Shown here: piece by piece, positions 1 to 4,540 of the stretch | Layout of the letters: each line of letters begins with the position of its first letter | How positions within the stretch are numbered: the first letter of the stretch is position 1 | Source: Bacteroidales bacterium UBA3868 | Lineage (GTDB): Bacteria > Bacteroidota > Bacteroidia > Bacteroidales > WCHB1-69 | Length of the DNA stretch: 5,163 nt | Direction of reading: 5' to 3' | NCBI GenBank assembly: GCA_002392325.1 | Contig: DGGS01000154.1 | Span: forward strand, 1-5,163 | Position numbers and translations under genes: made by a program | Notes under the pieces: generated by a model | The model's input: only the letters and a program-made list of their open reading frames with translations | Databases searched by the model: none | Told to the model about the DNA's origin: nothing

Positions 1-177
1 AAGATCGGCGTGATGGGCTGCATCGTGAACGGACCCGGCGAGATGGCGGATGCCGATTACGGCATTGTGGGCGCCTCCAACGGTCTCGTGTGCGTGTACG
101 AAGGCAAAAAACGCCTCACGCAGGCCATAGGGCTGGATGAGGCGTTGAAATGTTTGGAGGAATTGATTTCCCAATAA
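1..177 (+). CDS. ispG: 4-hydroxy-3-methylbut-2-enyl diphosphate synthase, C-terminal end (partial)
   Basis: This is the last 58 codons of IspG (GcpE), open at the left window edge and ending in TAA. IspG is the cytosolic [4Fe-4S] enzyme of the MEP pathway that reductively opens methylerythritol cyclodiphosphate to HMBPP, one step before IspH. The family signature MGCIVNGPGEMADADYG is seen at visible residues 5-21. By family knowledge, Cys7 of this fragment corresponds to a cluster-binding cysteine (Cys305 in E. coli) and Glu14 to the conserved active-site glutamate (Glu312). The tail after the signature has the expected length, so the 3' end looks intact. The gene converges with the minus-strand lipoprotein at 183-941, with only 5 bp between stop codons and no hairpin there, so the two transcripts probably overlap at their 3' ends. 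Identification is firm; only the C-terminus can be judged. Confidence 0.95.
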   Translation, partial: KIGVMGCIVNGPGEMADADYGIVGASNGLVCVYEGKKRLTQAIGLDEALKCLEELISQ

Positions 178-182
178 AGTAT

Positions 183-941
183 CTATCTGCGCGGGCGGAC
201 GACAGAACCGCCGAAGGCAGGACAGTTGATGGCCGGATGGCAGTCTTCCGAGATGACGCCATAGGTGAGTGTACTGGCGCCGCTAAGATCCACATTCAAA
301 CTGGTACAGCAGGTGACATCGGCATTGCTGGCTCCACTCATGTTTCCATGAATGGATGGGGCATTAAAGTGGGCGGCCTCCAGTTTGCTGGCACCACTGA
401 TTTCAAGTTCCATATTGCTTTGGCACAAACCATTAAGTATTGCACTGGATGCGCCGGAAAGTTCGATGTCAAGTTCGTCGGTTTCGACATGGCTCTCGCA
501 AGTGGATGCTCCTGAAAGGTCGAAGTCAACATCGTGGGCCACAATATTGCCTTTGAAGAATGACGCGCCAGACAGGTCAATGTCCACCTCAGTCCCGCTG
601 AGATCGCCTTTGAAAGAGGAGGCACCGCTGAGCTCAAGGTCGCAGATGATGGAAACAGGGATAATGGCAGTGGCTTCTCCGTTGTATGAGGTATGCGGTT
701 TGAAGCCGATATGCAACTTACCGTCTATAACTTTCACCAAAACTTTTTCGTGTGCGAGGTCGCCCACTGTGACGACCACATCTTGCACCTGATCGCTCAC
801 CGTCACATGGAAAGCGTTGCTTATATCAAGGCCTGTATAGGTGCCGTTGATGGGATAGTTTCGGGTTGTGGGTGTTCCCCAATCTCTTGTGCATCCGAAA
901 AAAAAGAAGCACACAGATAGCATAATCAATGTCTTTTTCAT
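183..941 (-). CDS. GIN-domain (DUF2807) lipoprotein with SGAS repeats
   Basis: A 252-residue protein starting MKKTLIML, with a type II signal peptide: basic N-terminus, hydrophobic stretch, and lipobox FFGC ending at Cys17. The mature protein should be lipid-anchored in the envelope. Residues ~33-100 (including YTGLDISNAFHVTVS and KVIDGKLHIGF) match the start of the DUF2807/GIN domain. Residues ~101-228 are a repeat array with seven SGAS motifs (near residues 105, 124, 143, 162, 182, 202, 220) plus one degenerate SGT (115), most spaced about 19-20 residues. This fits one rung of a right-handed beta-helix per repeat. The family is common in Bacteroidetes and is often called putative auto-transporter adhesin, but its role is not established. 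Six cysteines lie beyond the lipobox (100, 148, 173, 211, 212 and the 234/240 pair counted apart). The protein ends GGSVVRPRR. The gene is monocistronic, with a promoter box just upstream. Confidence 0.88.
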   Translation of the reverse strand: MKKTLIMLSVCFFFFGCTRDWGTPTTRNYPINGTYTGLDISNAFHVTVSDQVQDVVVTVGDLAHEKVLVKVIDGKLHIGFKPHTSYNGEATAIIPVSIICDLELSGASSFKGDLSGTEVDIDLSGASFFKGNIVAHDVDFDLSGASTCESHVETDELDIELSGASSAILNGLCQSNMELEISGASKLEAAHFNAPSIHGNMSGASNADVTCCTSLNVDLSGASTLTYGVISEDCHPAINCPAFGGSVVRPRR

Positions 942-969
942 ATTTGTTATTGTTAATTGGTATTGGCGA

Positions 970-977
970 CAAAAATA
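970..977 (-). promoter_or_regulatory. Bacteroidetes -7 box (TATTTTTG) for the GIN lipoprotein
   Basis: On the minus strand this reads TATTTTTG, an exact match to the Bacteroidetes -7 consensus TAnnTTTG, 28 bp upstream of the lipoprotein ATG. The implied start site lies near 963, giving a short AT-rich leader. No clear TTTG (-33) element is visible 19-21 nt further upstream, so this is a half-supported promoter. Confidence 0.5.
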
Positions 978-1048
978 CTAAAAAAACCGAGATGTATTCC
1001 TGTCTTCGAGCGGCACTGTATTAGTTGGCAATCCCCGCCGTCACGACA

Positions 1049-1234
1049 TTAAGGATTAATCCATGTCAGTTTGTACCACAAGGCCTCCAACGGACCACTG
1101 GTGTGCTTTTTGAACCAAAAACGGCAGAAAAAGTACTGTCCGACAACCAGCGCGAGGCCGATAAGCACGGAATATGTGGTGCCAAGGATGCGATAACAGG
1201 CGAAACCGTAACCATAGAATATGAAACAACCTAT
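1049..1234 (-). pseudogene. DUF418-type membrane protein, C-terminal remnant
   Basis: The minus strand is open from about 1234 to a TAA at 1049-1051. It reads IGCFIFYGYGFACYRILG, then a hydrophobic helix (SVLIGLALVVGQYFF), then KKHTSGPLEALWYKLTW and the stop. The pattern of FYGYG, a membrane helix, and a basic residue followed by GPLExLW and a short end is the C-terminus of DUF418 proteins (multi-pass membrane proteins of unknown function in bacteria). Upstream of ~1235 the frame stays open to a TGA near 1283 but no longer resembles the family (arginine/histidine-rich), and no start codon gives a full protein. DUF418 proteins are normally several hundred residues long, so most of the gene is missing. 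The break lies next to the start of the plus-strand condensation-domain fragment. Family assignment is from pattern memory, not a search. Confidence 0.6.
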
Positions 1235-1261
1235 TCGAAAAATGTGCCGTGTTCGTGCATG

Positions 1262-1577
1262 CTCAGTGTGTTTCCATATATTTCAATTTGTATTCATCTA
1301 TCAAGGTGAAACGCTCAGCGACCTCTCTATCGGTGGTCATCCCATCAACGAAGTGGAGTTGCCGCAGAAGGTCAATCCAGTGGGATTGGATGTGCATCTG
1401 CGTACGAACCAGTCGAAAAACACGATGACCATGGAATTGCAGTGCAATGATCAGTGGCTTGGAGCGGAAGCGAAACAACGCATGGCAGAGTGCTACACCG
1501 AATGCCTCCGCAGTCTGATGACGGCGCGCACCATCGGCGAGGTCCTCTGTCCAGTGCCTGAAGAAGACAGGTTTTAA
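1262..1577 (+). pseudogene. NRPS-type condensation domain, C-terminal remnant
   Basis: The frame ending in TAA at 1575-1577 encodes FVFIYQGETLSDLSIGG, then VNPVGLDVHLRTN, then TMTMELQCNDQWLGAEAKQRMAECYTECLRSLM. This follows the last third of condensation (C) domains: a V-F-x-Y-Q-G strand, a strand ending in LDVxL, a core strand, and a final helix whose residues close with a leucine-rich segment. C domains join aminoacyl or acyl groups in nonribosomal peptide synthesis, or act alone as acyltransferases. A full domain is ~430 residues; only ~100 remain, and the catalytic HHxxxDG is absent. The frame is open from an ATG at 1221, but those first ~15 residues are not C-domain-like and lie over the DUF418 junction. 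It ends 31 bp before the chimeric glycosyltransferase ORF and may once have shared an operon with it. Probably non-functional. The limits are approximate at the 5' side. Confidence 0.6.
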
Positions 1578-1608
1578 TAGAAAAAAGAAAAATAAATATT
1601 TAAAAACG

Positions 1609-1923
1609 ATGAATAATATAAAGCTCTCGGTTATAATACCGGTTTATAATGCGGAAAAGTATCAGCGCGAAACATTGGATTCGTTGTTAAGTCAGACGAT
1701 GAAAGATTTCGAGGTGCTGCTGATAGACGATGGCAGTCAGGACTCCTCGCCTGCCATCCAGGTGGAGGCATACGGAATCCTCACCAACAGCTATTGGACG
1801 GAGAACGATGCTTCAGGCAAGTCGTTGAAATCGGCCGATGCGCCGCAGGAGATCTCGTTCGACACCTATACGCGAAAGAATCCGTCCGACCACTATCCGG
1901 TGTTCGTCAGAATCGTTTTTTAA
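1609..1923 (+). pseudogene. Chimeric ORF: GT2 glycosyltransferase N-terminus fused to EEP-family C-terminus
   Basis: An uninterrupted 104-residue frame from ATG after an AT-rich leader. Residues 6-50 are the start of a family 2 (GT-A) glycosyltransferase: SVIIPVYNAEKY, ETLDSLLSQTMKDFEVLLIDDGSQDSSPAI, including the first nucleotide-sugar aspartates (Asp40/Asp41). From about residue 51 the sequence changes to the end of an endonuclease/exonuclease/phosphatase protein: VEAYGILTNSYWTE, PQEISFDTYTRKNPSDHYPVFVRI, including the SDH catalytic motif (93-95). GT2 enzymes usually exceed 240 residues and EEP enzymes ~250, so neither half can fold as a full enzyme. The GT2 part lacks its acceptor region and the second acidic motif; the EEP part lacks its metal-binding N-terminus. 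The junction is near 1750-1762. A single in-frame deletion between two plus-strand genes is the simplest origin. The ORF could still be translated, since start and stop are intact. It converges with the membrane-protein gene, 22 bp away. Confidence 0.75.
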
Positions 1924-1945
1924 GTGAAGAATGATGGTCAATACA

Positions 1946-2350
1946 TTACTTTCGCCTCAAACTGATAAGCGCCGCCACGGCTTCCACCAGTCCGAGCACA
2001 AAATAAAGGTTGCTGATAGCGTTGAAGCCCCACACCCACCATTCAAGGACAATCCAGAGCATCAGGATGATGCCACAGGCGAGGACTGTCCAGTGTGCGA
2101 GCGGGAGTTTTTTGAACAGGAGGATTGCTGCCGCAATCTGGGGGAGCCCGTTCAGGGCCAGTAGCACGAAGCCCGAGGGAATAAAGTTGCGGAAGAAGAT
2201 GTCCGGCCAGGGCATCTTCGCACGCAGCAGCTCTAACAACGGCTCGCCGCCCCACGCAACGCCCGTAGGGTCAATCCACATCATCACGGCACCGCCTACT
2301 GCGCCGATGCCGATGAAAAGGGTTAGGAATTTTTCGAGTTTGAGCATCAT
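1946..2350 (-). CDS. Small four-helix integral membrane protein, last gene of the higBA operon
   Basis: A 134-residue hydrophobic protein with four predicted membrane segments, at about residues 8-27, 57-80, 87-108 and 113-131, and a basic end (LRRK). A ~30-residue loop between helices 1 and 2 is rich in W, P and G (WIDPTGVAWGGEP). I do not recognise a named family; it resembles small conserved hypothetical membrane proteins of Bacteroidales. The start at 2350 is chosen over the second Met because its ATG overlaps the TGA of the higA-like gene as ATGA, the usual sign of translational coupling. There is no room for a separate promoter, so it should be transcribed with the toxin-antitoxin pair. 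Its function is unknown. It could be a passenger, or a partner affecting toxin activity at the membrane; nothing in the sequence decides. Confidence 0.8.
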   Translation of the reverse strand: MMLKLEKFLTLFIGIGAVGGAVMMWIDPTGVAWGGEPLLELLRAKMPWPDIFFRNFIPSGFVLLALNGLPQIAAAILLFKKLPLAHWTVLACGIILMLWIVLEWWVWGFNAISNLYFVLGLVEAVAALISLRRK

Positions 2351-2691
2351 AACACCGATGCGATTTTGCGGATTTTAGCAAGACGGGCTTTGAAAGACTT
2401 GTTTCGTTCCGCCATCTGCATATCGTATTCCGACTGCATACGGATAAATGTCCCAGCATCCAGGTCTAGTGCCTTCCCGATTAGTAGGGCATATTCAATG
2501 GTGACTGGGCGTTTCCCATTCAGAACCTCATTGATCACGGAATAAGCGATGCCTGTTGCCTCTGATAGTTGCCGTTGTGTAATGCCACGGTATTCAATCT
2601 CATCCTTGATAATGTCACCCGGATGTGTTGGAATGAACGGCGTTAAATTATTGGCAATCATATTGTCCGGTACTCCTGCTTTATGTATCAT
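2347..2691 (-). CDS. higA: HigA-family antitoxin (XRE helix-turn-helix)
   Basis: A 114-residue protein with the HigA addiction-module layout: an N-terminal lead, the family motif PFIPTHPGDIIKDEIEYRGI (residues 18-37), a helix-turn-helix (ITQRQLSEATGIAYSVINEVLNGKRPVT, about 37-64), and a C-terminal helical part ending KARLAKIRKIASVL. HigA binds and neutralises the HigB toxin and represses its own operon through the HTH. The start at 2691 lies 4 bp after the toxin stop codon, and Bacteroidales HigA proteins often carry such an N-terminal lead. A second ATG at 2661 (MIANNLTPF), preceded by AGGAG 11 nt upstream, is a plausible alternative. Gene order toxin-then-antitoxin is typical of higBA. The stop codon overlaps the start of the downstream membrane-protein gene. 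Antitoxin family is clear; the exact start is not. Confidence 0.9.
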   Translation of the reverse strand: MIHKAGVPDNMIANNLTPFIPTHPGDIIKDEIEYRGITQRQLSEATGIAYSVINEVLNGKRPVTIEYALLIGKALDLDAGTFIRMQSEYDMQMAERNKSFKARLAKIRKIASVL

Positions 2692-2695
2692 AATC

Positions 2696-3013
2696 CTATT
2701 TGTAATGGTTTGACAATTCTATTATATTACAGATGGTTGCAATTTGCTGGTTATCAACTGAGGACTCTGTGAATTCAATCCTATATTTGTCATTTACTCT
2801 CACAGAAGATATTCCTTCTTTGTCGCCTATAAGATGTTCGTAATGCAATCCTTTGAAACGAGTGAGTTCAAGAACATTGTTGGCATTCTTCATTATATTC
2901 ACTACTTTAACATACCTCGCCACCACATCAGGCTGGAAGCGATGTTTCTTGCTCGTTGAATGTCCGTTAATGTACAATTCCTGCAGATATTCCTTATCAA
3001 ATGATACAATCAT
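2696..3013 (-). CDS. higB: HigB/RelE-superfamily toxin
   Basis: From the ATG at 3013 this is a 105-residue protein, the usual size of HigB toxins, which are ribosome-dependent or free mRNA endonucleases of the RelE fold. The C-terminal half carries the family pattern: a LTRFKGLHYEHLIGD segment, SSVRVNDKYRIEFTE (residues 69-83), then a final strand with IATICNIIEL. Arg72 and Arg78 lie where catalytic or RNA-contacting arginines are found in HigB. The N-terminus (IVSFDKEYLQELYINGHS) is typical of Bacteroidetes members. The frame is open to a TTG at 3025, but that TTG is part of the promoter -7 box, so the ATG at 3013 is preferred. With a start site about 7 nt after the box, the mRNA would be nearly leaderless. 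The antitoxin follows after 4 bp. No frameshift or missing motif is seen, so the toxin looks intact. Confidence 0.88.
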   Translation of the reverse strand: MIVSFDKEYLQELYINGHSTSKKHRFQPDVVARYVKVVNIMKNANNVLELTRFKGLHYEHLIGDKEGISSVRVNDKYRIEFTESSVDNQQIATICNIIELSNHYK

Positions 3014-3022
3014 AATCGACTG

Positions 3023-3055
3023 CAAAGATACATCTTTTATTCATATCTTCGCAAA
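3023..3055 (-). promoter_or_regulatory. Bacteroidetes-type promoter of the higBA operon
   Basis: On the minus strand TTTG (3052-3055) is followed, after 21 nt, by TATCTTTG (3023-3030). Both boxes and the spacing fit the Bacteroidetes consensus TTTG-N19-21-TAnnTTTG. The implied start site is near 3015, almost at the higB ATG (3013). Confidence 0.75.
3025..3049. promoter_or_regulatory. Candidate HigA operator (AAGAT palindromes over the promoter)
   Basis: AAGAT-AC-ATCTT at 3025-3036 is a perfect 5-bp palindrome with a 2-bp centre. A further TATCTT at 3044-3049 pairs with AAGATA at 3025-3030. These half sites overlap the -7 box and fill the spacer of the higB promoter, where an autorepressing XRE antitoxin would be expected to bind. 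The regulatory role is inferred from position. Confidence 0.45.
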
Positions 3056-3120
3056 ATTGAGAATATTTTTATCTCAGCGTATCGCTCATATCTGTGCGTA
3101 AAAAAAATGACGACAAACGA

Positions 3121-3149
3121 TTGGTCAAAAGAATTATTTTGTATTTTTG
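3121..3149 (+). promoter_or_regulatory. Candidate promoter for the zinc-ribbon gene
   Basis: TATTTTTG at 3142-3149 is an exact TAnnTTTG -7 box. TTG at 3121-3123 lies 18 nt upstream, a weak -33 element. The implied start site near 3156 would give a leader of about 155 nt before the ATG at 3312. An alternative closer box, AAGCTTTG at 3276-3283, has one mismatch and no -33 partner. Confidence 0.5.
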
Positions 3150-3311
3150 CCGTCGGTTTTAGTGGTAATGCCTGCTGCCCGTGCGAAGATTTTATCATAC
3201 CACTATTGATATTAATGTTTAACCGAAGTGTCATGGTTTTTGTCACTAAAGGGTACGGGCGGATAGGATAGATAAAAGCTTTGGCACATTAATAACGCTT
3301 AAACATTAATT
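3150..3311 (+). other. Structured 5' leader of the zinc-ribbon gene
   Basis: This stretch holds no credible gene but much symmetry. AGTGGTA(A)TG at 3161-3170 pairs with CATACCACT at 3196-3204 (9 bp with one bulge). TTTAGTG at 3158-3164 can instead pair with CACTAAA at 3244-3250, and GCCCGT at 3177-3182 with ACGGGC at 3255-3260. The first pairing and the second exclude each other because they share 3161-3164. A 12-bp perfect inverted repeat (3211-3222 with 3299-3310) ends one base before the start codon. I do not recognise a known riboswitch class. A cis-acting RNA leader is an inference. Confidence 0.4.
3211..3310. repeat. 12-bp perfect inverted repeat with a third copy of its 8-bp core
   Basis: ATTAATGTTTAA at 3211-3222 and TTAAACATTAAT at 3299-3310 are exact reverse complements, 76 bp apart. 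The 8-bp core ACATTAAT also occurs at 3286-3293, 17 bp before the right arm copy (3303-3310). The arms could be the base of an RNA stem that hides the start codon, operator sites for a regulator, or short terminal repeats of a miniature element. No clear target-site duplication flanks them. The AT-rich and partly self-palindromic core (ATTAAT) makes chance somewhat more likely. Confidence 0.55.
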
Positions 3312-4082
3312 ATGAACCACATTGAGTATTTTAAGCTTCAGGCAAAGAATCTTCTTAAAGATTACAAAACTCGTCTTTTCAACCCGAAAGATGGTTTTCA
3401 CGAGTACAACCCAAAGTTTTTTGACATTACGGGGATTTTCGATTATTTGGATTTGAATGATGAAAAATCAGATTTTAAATTCACATTAATGAATGCCCAA
3501 CATGTTATTGCGCAGCTTGCAGGATTTTCAAAATGGGATGATTTGTTGAAAGCAAATCCTTCAGAATTAGAACTTGCACATCTACTGTATGACAATGCCC
3601 ATAAAATATCTCTTGATGAATGGGATATGTACATTTCAGATGCAGAAAGAATGAATCACACAAAATTCAATACTGAAACAAAACTGGAAATATTCAAACA
3701 AGTGTTTTTAAGTTCAGACAGACATCGCAGTGATTTTGTTCCTTATCGTATTGATTTAGAACAAAAATGGAATACAAAACCTGCCGATATCATCGAAGAT
3801 AATCCTTTAAATTATGAAGACATGTACATGGAACTTGACGAACAAGAAAGGATGGCCGCCATTAAAGACCATCAGGAAAATGGTTTAGGATTTCCTCTTG
3901 AGGAAACCGTGGAATGCTTACATTGCGGAGAACGCTATAAATTTAAATATGTCAAGGCTATCCGCACTAAACCACAATTTCGTAGTGATGACGATTTTGA
4001 TCAAATCGTCTGCAAGAATTATCCGGAATGTAACGGAAGCATTATTGATTTGTTTCCGATAAAACACAAAATGAAGAACTGA
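3312..4082 (+). CDS. Conserved protein of unknown function with C-terminal zinc-ribbon-like motif
   Basis: A 256-residue soluble, acidic protein starting MNHIEYFKLQAKNLLKDYKT. The N-terminal ~95 residues form a helical unit with LMNAQHVIAQLAGFSKWDDLLKA (59-81), which resembles the short helical N-terminal segment (AxxxxAxxxGFxxWxxL) found in some glyoxalase-superfamily and other Bacteroidetes hypothetical proteins. A middle part includes DEWDMYISDAERMN and LEIFKQVFL. The C-terminus has CLHC at 202-205 and CKNYPEC at 234-240, a CX2C-X28-CX5C arrangement that would bind one zinc. I do not know its function. No signal peptide or membrane segment is seen. Codon use is clearly AT-richer than ispG or the DUF853 gene, suggesting acquired DNA. 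It has its own candidate promoter and a structured leader, stands alone, and is followed by a hairpin at 4088-4148. The start is the only ATG that keeps the conserved N-terminal block. Confidence 0.8.
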   Translation: MNHIEYFKLQAKNLLKDYKTRLFNPKDGFHEYNPKFFDITGIFDYLDLNDEKSDFKFTLMNAQHVIAQLAGFSKWDDLLKANPSELELAHLLYDNAHKISLDEWDMYISDAERMNHTKFNTETKLEIFKQVFLSSDRHRSDFVPYRIDLEQKWNTKPADIIEDNPLNYEDMYMELDEQERMAAIKDHQENGLGFPLEETVECLHCGERYKFKYVKAIRTKPQFRSDDDFDQIVCKNYPECNGSIIDLFPIKHKMKN

Positions 4083-4087
4083 CGCGG

Positions 4088-4148
4088 ACAACAAAAAATA
4101 TAGGAGATTCCGCTCAACGCTATCGCGTTTCGCGGAATGGTTTGTTGT
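4088..4148. repeat. Long imperfect hairpin downstream of the zinc-ribbon gene
   Basis: Three nested arms share one axis: ACAACAAA (4088-4095) with TTTGTTGT (4141-4148), ATTCCGC (4107-4113) with GCGGAAT (4132-4138), and AACGC (4116-4120) with GCGTT (4125-4129). The inner two are separated by a symmetric TC/TC internal loop and closed by a 4-nt loop. It begins 5 bp after the gene's stop codon. No T-run follows on either strand, so a transcription-termination or mRNA-protecting role is only possible. Confidence 0.55.
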
Positions 4149-4156
4149 GTCGGGGT

Positions 4157-4233
4157 AAAAAAGGGGAGGAGATGGGCGGCGATTGTAAACGTGCTGGCAA
4201 CTGTACATTTTTTGCCGCCGCCCATCTCCTCCC
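4157..4233 (-). terminator. Rho-independent terminator for the minus-strand unit (18-bp stem, T6)
   Basis: Bases 4164-4181 and 4216-4233 are an 18-bp perfect inverted repeat (arm GGGAGGAGATGGGCGGCG) around a 34-nt loop. Read on the minus strand, the stem is followed after one C by T6 (4162-4157), the layout of an intrinsic terminator for transcripts arriving from the DUF853 gene and the remnant behind it. On the plus strand no T-run follows. The loop is unusually long for a terminator, and the perfect arms could also be a remnant of a mobile element. Confidence 0.6.
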
Positions 4234-4258
4234 TATTGTCACATTCGGCAGAGCACCA

Positions 4259-4288
4259 TTCCGTCGCCGACGATAGGAGGTGACGGAA
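4259..4288. repeat. Third hairpin, 10-bp arms
   Basis: TTCCGTCGCC (4259-4268) faces GGTGACGGAA (4279-4288) across a 10-nt loop, with one G-U wobble if read as plus-strand RNA. No T-run follows. Its outer arm TTCCG resembles the ATTCCGC arm of the first hairpin at 4107-4138, hinting at a related repeat. Confidence 0.5.
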
Positions 4289-4323
4289 ACTCCTTCTTGT
4301 CAAATCAAAGTAAGAAATTATCA

Positions 4324-4537
4324 TTAACAGCACAACCCCGCATAAATCCCCGCACCAATCAGGCACGGGATCAGCCCGATAAGCATTCCCCCACAGCGAC
4401 TGCACGAAGTGGTACTTTTTCTGATGGTAGGCTGCTTCCATGTGCTCGGTGCCGGGCAGGCGCATGGACTTCAGGTTGGCGAAGAGCACCCAATCGAGGA
4501 AGAATTCGTGAATTGTGTGGAATTGCGGCGCGTGTGT
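4324..4537 (-). pseudogene. Membrane-protein C-terminal remnant with a frameshift
   Basis: Directly after the DUF853 stop codon, and in the same frame, the minus strand reads APQFHTIHEFFLDWVLFANLK, then TEHMEAAYHQKKYHFVQSLW. At a run of five G (plus-strand C5, 4388-4392) the coherent reading moves to another frame, GMLIGLIPCLIGAGIYAGLCC, ending in TAA at 4324-4326. Removing one G joins the two parts into a sensible C-terminus: polar helix, then one clean membrane segment. Read without the shift, the frame runs on into the hairpin region and gives a cysteine- and arginine-rich tail with no protein-like pattern. There is no good start codon (only GTG at 4489 or late ATGs), so the 5' part is missing. 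I do not recognise the family. A short real gene with a sequencing error in the G-run is the main alternative. Confidence 0.5.
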
Positions 4538-4540
4538 CGC

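Noticed and set aside
352..792. Plus-strand ORF of 146 codons opposite the lipoprotein
   Set aside because: Shadow of the repeated SGAS codons on the other strand; serine-rich low-complexity translation without a family pattern.
1025..1309. Plus-strand ORF of 94 codons
   Set aside because: Its region is explained by the minus-strand DUF418 reading (FYGYG...GPLEALW); the plus translation has no family pattern.
2010..2378. Plus-strand ORF of 122 codons opposite the membrane protein
   Set aside because: Antisense shadow of the four-helix protein; no domain pattern and no promoter.
3058..3086. Short palindromes TGAGA/TCTCA and AGCG-TAT-CGCT
   Set aside because: Arms of 4-5 bp in AT-rich DNA are expected by chance and lack a positional link to a promoter or terminator.
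3037..3246. Minus-strand ORF of 69 codons over the divergent intergenic region
   Set aside because: It covers the higB promoter and the plus-strand promoter and leader; composition is not protein-like and no start context is seen. A small protein cannot be fully excluded.
4019..4489. Minus-strand ORF of 156 codons as one intact gene
   Set aside because: It overlaps the 3' end of the zinc-ribbon gene and runs through two hairpins; only its first ~45 codons look like protein, after which the coherent reading shifts frame.
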